Assembly (NCBI GenBank): GCA_003554965.1
Contig: PWHR01000041.1
Location: 62,001 to 126,000 of the forward strand
Direction: 5' to 3'
Length of the DNA: 64,000 bases
DNA from: Thermoplasmata archaeon
Lineage (GTDB): Archaea; Thermoplasmatota; Thermoplasmata; Halarchaeoplasmatales; Halarchaeoplasmataceae
Positions 27,001 to 35,278 of the stretch are shown piece by piece; position 1 is the first letter of the stretch; every line of letters begins with the position of its first letter. Position numbers and translations under genes: made by a program. Below the pieces are notes generated by a model. That model ran no database searches. It saw only the letters and a program-made list of their open reading frames with translations, and was not told the DNA's origin.

Positions 27001-27573
27001 TCCTGTCGAATATGAATTATTTACGACACCATCAAGTTGTCCCCCTGTCAGTATGCCTACTCGTTCTTTTCCTTCTACATTTGCTTCAATAATCATCAGA
27101 TTGCTGATTTTTGAATCATCAGTAAATCCAAATAATCCTACAAAATCTTTATCTGATCTATTGATGTACAAATCTCTTATCTGCGAGTTATTACCATCAA
27201 AAATTCCTTGAAATTTACTATCACTGTTACCAATCGGTTCCCATCCATTTTCACTTTCATTCACATACTCATCGTACCCATCAGTAGTCTCATTCAAGTC
27301 AGCATTCAATGTAAAATTCTGATCCAAGTGCTCTCTTACATTGTTCAGATGAGTCCAATTCTCGATCTCGTAGGGTTCCTCTTCAGTACCCTCTCCTCCA
27401 GCAAATTCATCGTCACCATCGATCCTGATCGGGCTGATCTCCTCGTATTCATCTCCCGACTCCCTGAACTCTTCTTCGACTCCTATCCCATTAGCCTCTA
27501 CAAAATTTACACTTATTACACTCGCTAGAAGCATTATTGCAATACCGACTATCCATATCTTATGCTTGCTCAT
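24046..27573 (-). CDS. Giant surface protein: GLUG repeats, Ig-like/CARDB domains, membrane anchor
   Basis: 1175 residues. A signal peptide (residues about 5-28) is followed by a GLUG-type right-handed repeat region (about 105-395), with units such as NVGGLVGSNSDTIEDS alternating with ITESHAEVNVTGES. Next come a CARDB-like domain (about 455-545), four or more Ig-like domains of about 85 residues, each with the D-E-Y-x-N signature, another CARDB-like domain and a transmembrane helix near 1100-1123. The tail is about 50 residues and almost all Glu/Asp. N-glycosylation sequons are frequent. Likely an adhesin or cell-surface component. The GLUG region is encoded by near-identical direct DNA repeats (26460-27000). 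Confidence 0.88.
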   Translation of the reverse strand: MSKHKIWIVGIAIMLLASVISVNFVEANGIGVEEEFRESGDEYEEISPIRIDGDDEFAGGEGTEEEPYEIENWTHLNNVREHLDQNFTLNADLNETTDGYDEYVNESENGWEPIGNSDSKFQGIFDGNNSQIRDLYINRSDKDFVGLFGFTDDSKISNLMIIEANVEGKERVGILTGGQLDGVVNNSYSTGDVKGNTNIGGLVGDTGGTITESYAEVNVTGESDESENVGGLAGSNSETIENSYAIGEVEGETEVGGLVGENDGKITESHAEVNVTGESENVGGLVGSNSDTIEDSSAKGEVEGETEVGGLVGENDGKITESHAEVNVTGESDESENVGGLAGSNSDTIENSYAIGEVEGETKVGGLVGESDIMNGNEIDSFFDNETTDQKECGGDGIPKNTTEMYSYSTYTDTDLDHPWDIARVEAEEVDDSEPWNIVDGWDYPFLSWDENPVEAETDFELIDWDIVPDHVDAGEDFEVKGYVKNTGNVDETVELTFEIDEKREETKTIDDLSYGESDKITFIHSETELGTYNVTVDAEGDDNFTGKVEVQPGDATSVKVETEPKDTRAGQTLTGNDGDYPKALVTDDENNTVKDVEVSVEAIDGAGDLTDYSTTEVETEEDGLATFDELIIEEADDDYKLEFSIDRSDDNVEEDDDAETTKFTVKTADTDHIEVEPTDPVVEAGEAQEFNATAYDEYRNERDDVTDDVEWDDDIDDASWNDNEITPYTAGEWNITGGYEGMEDTATLKVEPTDVDSVDIEIDSEYKTIEAGKTVDIDAEASDEYGNTVTDDETDFDWTGADDGVFDETEAGDHEVKASHGEIESDTITIEVEPSGVDTVEITEEGETVEAGEPIEFNAESSDEYGNLITDDLKDFTWQNASLGTFEETEAGEYQVTAEYEDVGSELTIVTVEPSEVSTVEIEPEEDQNVTVGGSIEFSAEAYDEYENLISDDDGEFTWSNASEEGTFEEEQPGEYEVKASYEQETSDAVLVTVGGQLEEPEFEVLSIEIDPEEPEEYEEFEIEVEVENKGEVEGEYTAEITLDGETIDSDSLEIEPGKAETITVTHTIEDADEYNLVIEDADESMKLTVEEKEEGFLSVPMVFILIGIVFIIIIALALMFISKGSTESYEEIDTETEEEFDEDEFYEVEESEQDESMYDLSEEEKEEIDLSGP
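26460..27000 (-). repeat. Tandem in-frame DNA repeats encoding GLUG units
   Basis: Blocks of about 80 and 160 bases recur almost exactly, e.g. around 26580-26700 and 26750-26870 (shared CTGCATGCGACTCTGTTATT). They stay in frame within the surface protein. They indicate recent unequal duplication and possible length variation between strains. Confidence 0.8.
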
Positions 27574-27771
27574 ATCTATTTCACCATCTTCTTCAAATAT
27601 TGATCGCTCGATTTTTCATACAATCCGACTTCTGCCTGCAAAGATTTTAGCTTTATAATATTTATGCATCGGGACAGACCCATGCTCAGACAACGAAGTT
27701 GTCCAGTCCAGATTACTTCAACCAGCTGCTCTTCTTTCCCTCTTTTATCGATATAACTGTCATACAAATTT

Positions 27772-30700
27772 TCACTCACCTGTCCATTCGTAAATGTTTT
27801 CGCCCTCTCTCTGAGGATACAGTATCACCTTTTCCTCTCTGATCAGTTTTTCTAGATTCTCCTCTAATTCACATTCTTCGAACTCGACGTCTCTTTCATC
27901 TCTCAGATGCTCGTAGGCTTTACCCTTAGTCGTCCGACCTAACTGCCGGATGACATCCGATACAACCTCCTGCTGACTTAGGTCGGCCTGCCAAGAGGAA
28001 GTAAATGACTCAGAAGCGGGTGGTTGCGGGGAAGCCGGAGGATGAACTTGATCCTCGGGATAAGGGCCTTTTTGGGAGCCCGATGTTTCGCTGAACCCTT
28101 TACTCTTCAGGACTACTAATACAACTATTATGATGACTGCGATGATAACCGCCAGCAATATGTAAAAAAGAATTCCACTACCGAAGAATCCATCTTCTTC
28201 TACCTCCTCTATCTCCAACCTGTAGAGGCGTTCAGTTGTAAGGTTGCGAGAGTCATCTTCTATCTCACAAACTATTACATGATCTCCCGGTTCTAAATCT
28301 GGTTCATAGGTACGATTCCTCTCTAATTCCCCACCATCTTTGTACCAGGTCACCGTGATATTGTCTTTTCTACTTTCATCCACATCTATATCAAGAAGAG
28401 GTGAGTCCTCATCTTCACTCCATTCTTTCTCTTCAGCACTAGTATCTATCAGGTCTGCGGTGACGTTGAATTCTAGTATGTGCTCCTGTTCGACCTCATC
28501 ATGACCGATTATATTGAAGTAAACTGTCTCTCCATCCTCGAATTCATAGGTGATATTGTTCTTTTCAAACTCTGCTAATTTTCCTTCCATCTCATCCTCG
28601 GAAGATCCTATCCAAATCTCGTAATACTCCAAAACTTTACCACCTTTATTTGTCCACTCTAATTCATATTCCAAATTATCCTCAAAGATTATGGTCTCGA
28701 TACCAGTATATTCCAGTTCCGCCTCATCTCTGTCATAATATACCGTTGTATTGTATACTTCTGACCTTATCTCTTCCTCCGTAAGGAATCGTACGAAAAT
28801 GGTTTGAAAGCCGTGGGTATCTTCGAGCTCGATGGTCAATTCGTCAGAATATTCATATCGCTCTTTTTCACCGCTTGTCAAGTTATCCTTAAAGCCAACA
28901 TCTAATTCTTTTGTCCACTCACAGGCACTCAAATCTAGGGTGACATTCCTACTCTCAGTGATTTCAGGAGACGTGATAGAACCTTCCGGTTGAACATTGA
29001 CTATGACTTCAGAAGAATCTACGCCCTCGTATTCAACTATCACCTCATACGTTCGCGGCTCATCCTTTTCAAAGACTCCTGTGTTATCCGCTCCGGTCCA
29101 TTCGAAATCCATTGGATCATCAGTTATCAAGTTTTCAAATCCATCCAAGGCCTCCGCTGTGAATTCTAGCCTCTCATCTATAGATATGTTTTTTATCCCC
29201 TCAGGATCGGTAGAAACTCTCTCAACTTGACATGGTTCGACAGTCATCTCAGTTTGATCCTTTTCTATCCCTTGAGCCGAAACCGAGATAGCGTGATCGC
29301 CGGCCTGAGTTAATACATCTTTTTCGATGAACAACTTATATGCGCCCTCATCATCAAGTGTTACTGAGTCTTCCTTCAGCAATCCACTAGATAAGTCCGT
29401 CTCAACGGAGAGATCGGTTAATTCTTTTTCCGGTGTCAGGTATCCATACTCATTGTATGATTCAACAACAATTGAGAATGGTTCTCCAGCATTGATCTGA
29501 TCCGGTATATCTTCTATCTCGAGATAGGCCGGTTCGAGCGCTTCGATCTCGAACGACTTTTCATCCCAATCATCTTCACTGCTCACGTTAACCATATGGG
29601 GACCTACATCACCTATCTCCGAATTCCAAAAAAACGTAGAGCTATTTTTTCCCTCAGCTTCAACGGTCAGATCTTCGGTCTGTGTATGGACCTGCTCATC
29701 ATCCTCACCGATTATCTTGAGTTCGATCTCCTGCGTCTTTTCGATTTCACCGAGATTGTCTACTTCATACTCAACGAAAAATTCTTCACCTTCAAATATC
29801 TCTCCAGCATGGTCAGTTATATCTAGCTCAAAGAACGCATCCTCTAAGACCGTTAAGTTGACCTTGGCTGAACTGTTCTGACTAGCTATTTCGATCTCAT
29901 ATTCACCGGGTTTGTATCCATTGGTACGCCATGTGAATTCTTCTTTCTCTCCTGGTCCTAGCTTAATCTCTTCGTTATCTTCTACTTTGCCGTTAATAGT
30001 GACATTTATCGGCTGTTCTCCCTCAACGGAACCTGTATTTTTGATAATGTACTCGATCTCTAACTCATCACCCTCAATTATTTTTTCATCGTATTCTTCA
30101 ACCTCAACGGAAAAAAATTCAGGATGATCTATGTGAACATGCCAACCTTCGTCTTGTAGAATATCTCTGTTTTCTCTACCAGCAGAAGATGGGACCGAGT
30201 TGTTCCTAAGATCTACTTCAGCTTTTACTCTATCTTCTAATTCAAGGCTTTCATTGAGGTCATCAAGAATATCATCCACATCTTCCGCGGATAAGTCGTT
30301 GTAAGATAGATTTAAAATGTGACCAGCATTCATATCACCAAGATCAGATTGGTTGGAGAACGCACTTTCCCCATAACCATCAAAATTATTTCCCTGTAGT
30401 TCTAATACTTCCACCTCTGTAAGATCAGAGAATCCATGGGGAATCTCTCCGGATAAATTATTATCAGACAGTCTAAGTCCTTCTAGATTCTCGAGTTCAG
30501 TGAGTTCTAATGGAAGTTCACTTTTTACATGACCATCGCTCCAATCTATCTCTAAAACGTCGGTGTACTCTTCTATCTCCACTCTAAACTTTTTCGTATC
30601 GATATCCTCATGGTCACTCCAATCGAATTCTACATCATTGGTCTCAGTAGACTCCAATACCATTCCATCCCCGTAGAACACCCATCTTGCGGTCTTGTTT

Positions 30701-32490
30701 TCCTCCACCACTATATCCAGATCAAGCTCGTCCTTTCCATACTCGAACGTGCCGAAGTCGACATACTCTGATTCTTCAAAGAATGCTGTAACCTCTTGAT
30801 CATCATCCATTATGATGGTTGTCTCAGCTTTTTCAGGTTCTTCTACTTCACCTTCCCACTCATCAAACACCCATCTATCCGTTGATTCTGCTTCTAGAGC
30901 CACTTCTTCACCATCGACGAACACTTCCGTGTATGGATATTCCTCCACCAAATCGCTATCGACGTACACCTCACCTTCTCCTCCATCTCCTACAGGTTCA
31001 TCAACTGTTAACTCGAACTCCTCTAAAAACGTTGCCTGAGCTGTCTTATTTTCGTCCATCTCGACAGTGATCTCTTCCTCTTCATAGGTCTCGTCATCAA
31101 CGGTCCACTCATCGAGCCCCCACCCTTCTTCAGGTACCGCCTCTATCGTTACTTCGGTTCCTTCCGATAATTTCCCTGTCCATCCATCTTCAACCTCTTG
31201 ACCCATGATGTTTACCGATCCTCCGTCTCCGTAGTAGATAGTAAGTTCGTACTCGTCTTCATCAGGCACTACATCCAAATCCCAGTCCACTGCTTCAAGG
31301 ATGAACACGTCTTCCCAGCCATCAACGGAGGGCTCGGAGTTGTCTGTGAGGTCTACTTCAGCAGGAACCCTATCTTCCAGATCTAAGCTTTTCACAAGAT
31401 CAGAAAGGACGGAATCCACGTCTTCGGTTGTGAACTCGTTGTTAGATAGATCTAATATATCCCAATCTTCTTCTAAATCTCCTAGATAAGGTTGAGTAGA
31501 AAACGCTCCTTCTCCATAACTATCTAAGCTATTGTCCTGTAATTTGACCCTTTCAAGTCCGGTGAGATCTGAAAATTCTGACGGGATTTCACCCGACAGA
31601 TTGTTGCGGTAAAGGAATAACCGTTCAAGGTTCTCCAGGTTGCCCAGCTCCGCAGGGATATCGCCTGAAAGATCGTTACTGCCTAGCCTTAGAGATTCTA
31701 GGTTGGTCAGGTCACCCAGATCTGCCGGGATATCGCCCGACAGATCGTTATATTCTGGATATAACCGTGTAAGGTTGGTCAGGTTGCCCAGATCCGCCGG
31801 GATATCGCCCGACAGATCGTTACCGCGTAGGTTTAGATCTTCAAGGTTGGTCAGGTCGCCCAGCTCCGCCGGGATCTCGCCCGACAGATCGTTTCTGTTC
31901 AAGTATAACCTTTCAAGGTTTTCCAGTTCGCCCAGGTCCGACGGGATATCGCCTGACAGATCGTTTAAGCCTAAGCGAAAAGATTCAAGATTCGTCAGGC
32001 CGCCCAGATCCGCCGGGATCTCGCCCGACAGATCGTTTAAGCCTAAGTTAAGATATTCAAGGTCCGTCAGGTCGCCCAGATCCGCCGGGATATCGCCGGT
32101 CAAATCATCATCCGGCCAATGGATTTGGAAAACGTTCCCGTAATCTTCGATTTCCACTCTGAACTCTCTCAAATCATAATCACCGTGCCTGCGCCAGTTA
32201 AAATACACGTCGTTCCCCTCTATATCCTCCAATTCCGTTCCATCACCGTAGAATACCCACCTAGCGGTCTCTCCTTCTTCCATACCTATATCCAGATCTA
32301 ACTCGTCCTCTCCATACTCAAACGTACCGAAGTCTACTCTATCATCGCTGACCTGCTCTACCGATCCGGAATCTTCTTCAGCCTCCATCCGCTCCTGGCC
32401 TTCAGCGTGACCAACAGCCATACCAAAAATACTCACAACGAGCAGCATCACAACAAAACCAGTAAAGACCATTCTTACTCTCTTATCCAT
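27772..32490 (-). CDS. Giant surface receptor-like protein: plant-type LRRs, CARDB/Ig-like domains, membrane helix, cytoplasmic wHTH-like tail
   Basis: 1572 residues. A signal peptide (about 8-30) is followed by a first LRR block (about 130-325): eight 24-residue repeats of the LSGxIPxxLGxLxxLxxLxLxxN type usual in plants. Then comes a bacterial-repeat region (about 415-570; GWGLDEWTV, RWVFDEWEG), a second short LRR block (about 640-760), CARDB-like and Ig-like domains to about 1170, a further strand-rich region, and one membrane helix (about 1437-1465). The cytoplasmic end has a Pro-rich linker and about 70 residues that resemble a winged helix (EVVSDVIRQLG, then LEENLEKLIREEKVILY). The layout suggests outside-to-inside signalling; that role is inference. 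SQ- and Pro-rich segments separate helix and tail. Confidence 0.87.
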   Translation of the reverse strand: MDKRVRMVFTGFVVMLLVVSIFGMAVGHAEGQERMEAEEDSGSVEQVSDDRVDFGTFEYGEDELDLDIGMEEGETARWVFYGDGTELEDIEGNDVYFNWRRHGDYDLREFRVEIEDYGNVFQIHWPDDDLTGDIPADLGDLTDLEYLNLGLNDLSGEIPADLGGLTNLESFRLGLNDLSGDIPSDLGELENLERLYLNRNDLSGEIPAELGDLTNLEDLNLRGNDLSGDIPADLGNLTNLTRLYPEYNDLSGDIPADLGDLTNLESLRLGSNDLSGDIPAELGNLENLERLFLYRNNLSGEIPSEFSDLTGLERVKLQDNSLDSYGEGAFSTQPYLGDLEEDWDILDLSNNEFTTEDVDSVLSDLVKSLDLEDRVPAEVDLTDNSEPSVDGWEDVFILEAVDWDLDVVPDEDEYELTIYYGDGGSVNIMGQEVEDGWTGKLSEGTEVTIEAVPEEGWGLDEWTVDDETYEEEEITVEMDENKTAQATFLEEFELTVDEPVGDGGEGEVYVDSDLVEEYPYTEVFVDGEEVALEAESTDRWVFDEWEGEVEEPEKAETTIIMDDDQEVTAFFEESEYVDFGTFEYGKDELDLDIVVEENKTARWVFYGDGMVLESTETNDVEFDWSDHEDIDTKKFRVEIEEYTDVLEIDWSDGHVKSELPLELTELENLEGLRLSDNNLSGEIPHGFSDLTEVEVLELQGNNFDGYGESAFSNQSDLGDMNAGHILNLSYNDLSAEDVDDILDDLNESLELEDRVKAEVDLRNNSVPSSAGRENRDILQDEGWHVHIDHPEFFSVEVEEYDEKIIEGDELEIEYIIKNTGSVEGEQPINVTINGKVEDNEEIKLGPGEKEEFTWRTNGYKPGEYEIEIASQNSSAKVNLTVLEDAFFELDITDHAGEIFEGEEFFVEYEVDNLGEIEKTQEIELKIIGEDDEQVHTQTEDLTVEAEGKNSSTFFWNSEIGDVGPHMVNVSSEDDWDEKSFEIEALEPAYLEIEDIPDQINAGEPFSIVVESYNEYGYLTPEKELTDLSVETDLSSGLLKEDSVTLDDEGAYKLFIEKDVLTQAGDHAISVSAQGIEKDQTEMTVEPCQVERVSTDPEGIKNISIDERLEFTAEALDGFENLITDDPMDFEWTGADNTGVFEKDEPRTYEVIVEYEGVDSSEVIVNVQPEGSITSPEITESRNVTLDLSACEWTKELDVGFKDNLTSGEKERYEYSDELTIELEDTHGFQTIFVRFLTEEEIRSEVYNTTVYYDRDEAELEYTGIETIIFEDNLEYELEWTNKGGKVLEYYEIWIGSSEDEMEGKLAEFEKNNITYEFEDGETVYFNIIGHDEVEQEHILEFNVTADLIDTSAEEKEWSEDEDSPLLDIDVDESRKDNITVTWYKDGGELERNRTYEPDLEPGDHVIVCEIEDDSRNLTTERLYRLEIEEVEEDGFFGSGILFYILLAVIIAVIIIVVLVVLKSKGFSETSGSQKGPYPEDQVHPPASPQPPASESFTSSWQADLSQQEVVSDVIRQLGRTTKGKAYEHLRDERDVEFEECELEENLEKLIREEKVILYPQREGENIYEWTGE
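31540..32110 (-). repeat. Tandem 72-base repeats encoding plant-type LRRs
   Basis: Eight in-frame 72-base units share cores such as GCCGGGATATCGCCCGACAG. High identity at DNA level indicates recent expansion. They are coding repeats, not CRISPR: there are no unique spacers. Confidence 0.85.
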
Positions 32491-33117
32491 CTTAGTTCCT
32501 CCAACTTCCGCTCTCTCTTTTTCTCTATTGGACCATGCAGAATCATTTTACATATTTATATCCTCGGATTTGTATTTTCATTTTCATTGGCTATTTTATC
32601 TTTTCCTCATACAGACAGTAAAAAAAGGGAGCATCGCCTTACCCCGAGAATATAGCTAGGTCTTACCCTAAATCTAACCACTTAACTACTCCTACGAAAC
32701 GATACTCTGATCTTCATCAGGCACTATTGTTCTTCCTCCTCATGCATCTTCTTCCATTCTTCTTCCGTGTACTGTTGCTTTTCTTCATAATTTGGCTCCA
32801 GTTCGGGAGGCTCGAGGGTTTAGGAGGCTTTTCTTTCTCCACATACTGCTATTACTCCTAATCCTTTCTCAGTTACAGAGCAAGGAAGAGCCCCACACTC
32901 ACTGCAGCTATCAATAAGAATAGCCAACAGTAAGCCATTAAGCTATCATCTTCGTCAGTATCTTCTATCTCGGGAAGATCTCGTAAAGTGATCTGTTCTT
33001 CTCTAGATATGTCCTGAAGTATAGGATAAATGTCCTCTTCCGCATCTCCTTTATCGGAAACATCCCCACGACCGAGAGTATTAAGTACCGCCTCGTTATT
33101 AGCTCTCCACGAGGAAA
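32491..33117. other. Long gap with no intact gene (holds a decayed membrane-protein remnant)
   Basis: 627 bases. The first 230 or so bases, upstream of the LRR gene, are AT-rich with no recognisable coding sequence. The remainder contains the pseudogene described separately. Confidence 0.6.
32724..33117 (-). pseudogene. Decayed C-terminal remnant of a membrane-anchored surface protein
   Basis: On the minus strand, a frame without start codon reads ANNEAVLNTLGRGD, continues through an acidic stretch (LPEIEDTDEDDS) into a clear membrane helix (WLFLLIAAVSVGLFLAL), and ends at a stop (32873-32875). The same frame then shows several more stops, and after a frame change the sequence again looks coding: EPPELEPNYEEKQQYTEEE to a stop at 32724-32726. 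An acidic stalk, one helix and a charged tail match the ends of the neighbouring surface proteins. No start is visible because the upstream part is replaced by the divergent regulator gene. Confidence 0.6.
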
Positions 33118-33477
33118 ATGGTCCTAGAAATCGATAGAGAGGAGATAGACTGCAACAATGTGATGGAGTGTATCTACAGTCTGAACGAGCTTGACAAGGA
33201 CATCTTGGCGGTGCTGTCCGAGGAAGAAGAGATGACTTCCTCAGAAGTCGCAGAAAAGGTGGAAAAAGATCAGAGCACAGCTTACCGCTCTCTAGAGAAG
33301 CTCTTTGAGTGCGGTTTGGTTTACAAGGAAAAAAAGAACATCAGAAAAGGAGGCTATTACTTCTTATACTCTCTGAGACCTCTAGATAAGGTAAAAGAAG
33401 AGGCTTTAGAATGTGTTGATAGATGGTATCAAGAAATGAAAAAAGCCATAGAAGAGATCGATCAAAGTAACCTTTGA
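33118..33477 (+). CDS. Winged-helix transcriptional regulator (TrmB/MarR-like)
   Basis: 119 residues. Residues about 25-85 form a winged helix: LDKDILAVLSEEEEMTSSEVAEKV, then DQSTAYRSLEKLFECGLVYKEKK, with wing residues KGGYYFLYSLRPL. A C-terminal helix (VKEEALECVDRWYQEM) probably dimerises. The family is common in archaea and usually acts as a local repressor or activator. GAGG stands four bases before the ATG. It reads away from the decayed surface-protein remnant and converges on the thioredoxin gene with only a five-base gap. Confidence 0.87.
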   Translation: MVLEIDREEIDCNNVMECIYSLNELDKDILAVLSEEEEMTSSEVAEKVEKDQSTAYRSLEKLFECGLVYKEKKNIRKGGYYFLYSLRPLDKVKEEALECVDRWYQEMKKAIEEIDQSNL

Positions 33478-33482
33478 AACGA

Positions 33483-33821
33483 TCAAAGATCGAAATTTTT
33501 TTCCAATTTTTCTTCAAATTCTTCTAGTTTAAGGACGCCCCTTTTCTTTTCCACCAGTTCTCCGTTTTTGAAGAATAAAAAGCTCGGGAGGGACTGGACC
33601 CCGTATTTAGACGGTATCTGGTTGTTCTTTTCGATGTTGACCTTACCGAATTTTACCTCTCCTTCATACCTATCGGCCAATTCCTCCACTATTGGATCCA
33701 TCTGATTACAGGGACTGCACCAGGTCGCCCAAAGATCGAGCACGACGTTTTCGTTATCCTTTACGAAATCATCATGATCGGTGTCGCCGACGGTCGTAAC
33801 GGATTTTGAGTTCGCTGCCAA
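33483..33821 (-). CDS. Thioredoxin
   Basis: 112 residues with the thioredoxin fold: VVLDLWATWCSPCNQMDPIVEEL (active-site Cys35/Cys38, motif CSPC instead of CGPC), VKFGKVNIEKN, YGVQSLPSFLFFKNGE with the cis-Pro. Cytoplasmic dithiol oxidoreductase. The start is TTG 33821, six bases after GGAGGT. A TATA-like GATTAAATATC lies about 50 bases upstream (near 33870). Confidence 0.93.
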   Translation of the reverse strand: MAANSKSVTTVGDTDHDDFVKDNENVVLDLWATWCSPCNQMDPIVEELADRYEGEVKFGKVNIEKNNQIPSKYGVQSLPSFLFFKNGELVEKKRGVLKLEEFEEKLEKNFDL

Positions 33822-33986
33822 TTTGATACCTCCTGTTTATCGACTTTTTAACCATCGATTGAACAGTGATATTTAATCTTTTAGACTGGAGTCTAGCACT
33901 AAACAAAAAACGATCCGGCTATGCAACAGTAAAAATTTCGCTAACAAATCGAAAAATTAAAATCACCTTTATCCACTGACAGGTAT

Positions 33987-34265
33987 ATGACACAAGATGA
34001 TGATTCTAAACTTGAGATAGAATTCATATACTCTGAAACGTGTCCTGACTGTCCACCTGCAAAAAAGATATTAGAAAAAGTCATCGAAGACTTCGAAGGG
34101 GTCAACGTTGAGTATATCAAAGTAAAAAACGCGTCAGAAAAATTGAAGAAATACGATATCACGCATATACCTACCGTTATCATAGATGGCGAAGTGGCCC
34201 ATGTAGAGACTGTGGAAGAGAAAGAACTGAGAGAGAATATAGAGAGAAAAAAAGAAGAAATATAA
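33987..34265 (+). CDS. Small thioredoxin/glutaredoxin-like protein (CPDC active site)
   Basis: 92 residues. The first strand IEFIYSETCPDC gives active-site Cys19/Cys22, followed by PAKKILEKV and the cis-Pro segment ITHIPTVIIDGEV. This matches the small archaeal glutaredoxin-like thioredoxins. It sits 17 bases upstream of the Trm-G10 gene on the same strand, probably co-transcribed. No ribosome site is seen; an AT-rich box around 33955 suggests a leaderless transcript. Confidence 0.87.
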   Translation: MTQDDDSKLEIEFIYSETCPDCPPAKKILEKVIEDFEGVNVEYIKVKNASEKLKKYDITHIPTVIIDGEVAHVETVEEKELRENIERKKEEI

Positions 34266-34282
34266 AGCCGAGACAAACCAAA

Positions 34283-35278
34283 ATGGCTAGATTGCTATTT
34301 GAACTGGTAGGACCGAATTATGATCTTTCCAAGGCCGAAGTGATTGGTGCCCTTCAAGGGTTGAGTTATTCACCGGAAACAGAAAGATACGAAGAGGGCA
34401 TTTTGGTACTTCGAACAAATTGTCCACCGCATAAATTGTTTTCAAGATTGGGATTGACCAGGAGGATACATCATCATATAGCAACTGCACCAAGAAAGGG
34501 ATACGATTTCTCTAAACTATTCAAAGATAAAGATATACCTAAAGGTAGTGCTGCTGTGAGGACTCGCAGGATAAAAGGACATGAAGCCGATACAAAAGAG
34601 ATAAGGGAAAAGTTGGGCGCTGTCATAGCTGAAAAAAATTTGATCGATCTCGACGATCCAGATCACGAAATTTACGTCCTTGTATCTAAAAACCTGTTCA
34701 TCACAAAGAACATCTATGAATTCGATAGAAAAAGATTTAGTGAAAGGGAGGTGAAAAGAAGACCTTTTTCATGTCCAATCAGCCTGAAGCCTTGGTTCAC
34801 ACGTGCCTTGATCAATCTCGCTCGTCCAGGTGAAAAGCCAAGACTTCACGATCCTTTCTGCGGTACTGGAGGTGTCCTGATAGAAGGATACAACATGGGT
34901 CTGAAAGTTTCGGGCGGGGATATCGATGCCGACATGATAGAGGGCTGTAGAAAAAATCTGCGGGAATTCGAGGTCGAAGCTGAATTAGAGGTTGGAGACG
35001 TTTCAGAGACGATCCCCGAAGATATAGATATTATCGTTACGGATCCTCCTTATGGGAGAGCTTCTTCTACTTCAGAGGAAGATCTCTATTCGATATATCA
35101 GAGATTGTTCAGGACTGCTCAAAATAGATTGAAAGAAGAAGGTCATCTTGCTGCGGTGTTTCCGGGATATGATTACATCGAGATGGGAGAAAGATATTTG
35201 GATCTCGTCGAAACACATATGCTCAAAGTCCATCGATCTCTAGATCGGTACTTCACAACCTTCAAGAAGTTTGAATGA
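34283..35278 (+). CDS. tRNA (guanine10-N2)-methyltransferase Trm-G10/Trm11 with THUMP domain
   Basis: 331 residues. The N-terminal half is a ferredoxin-like/THUMP RNA-binding region (residues 1-155; e.g. IRLxLTRRIHHHIA-like segment, DPDHEIYVLVSKN). The C-terminal half is a Rossmann methyltransferase with DPFCGTGGVLIEG (SAM site) and TDPPYGRAS (catalytic D-P-P-Y). The enzyme methylates G10 of many archaeal tRNAs. Archaeal homologs are activated by Trm112, which is encoded at 12365-12541. The last 17 bases overlap the convergent protease gene. Confidence 0.93.
   Translation: MARLLFELVGPNYDLSKAEVIGALQGLSYSPETERYEEGILVLRTNCPPHKLFSRLGLTRRIHHHIATAPRKGYDFSKLFKDKDIPKGSAAVRTRRIKGHEADTKEIREKLGAVIAEKNLIDLDDPDHEIYVLVSKNLFITKNIYEFDRKRFSEREVKRRPFSCPISLKPWFTRALINLARPGEKPRLHDPFCGTGGVLIEGYNMGLKVSGGDIDADMIEGCRKNLREFEVEAELEVGDVSETIPEDIDIIVTDPPYGRASSTSEEDLYSIYQRLFRTAQNRLKEEGHLAAVFPGYDYIEMGERYLDLVETHMLKVHRSLDRYFTTFKKFE

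Noticed and set aside
26369..27211. Long Ser/Pro/Thr-rich plus-strand frame opposite the GLUG repeats
   Set aside because: It is the antisense shadow of the acidic GLUG gene; the minus strand has the signal peptide, domains and membrane anchor.
27576..27779. Possible 67-residue minus-strand gene between the two surface-protein genes
   Set aside because: It starts at a GTG inside the end of the LRR gene, has no convincing ribosome site, no recognisable domain and an amino-acid content unlike its neighbours.
31540..32110. CRISPR-like regular repeats
   Set aside because: Units are contiguous 72-base in-frame LRR codons with no unique spacers and no cas genes.
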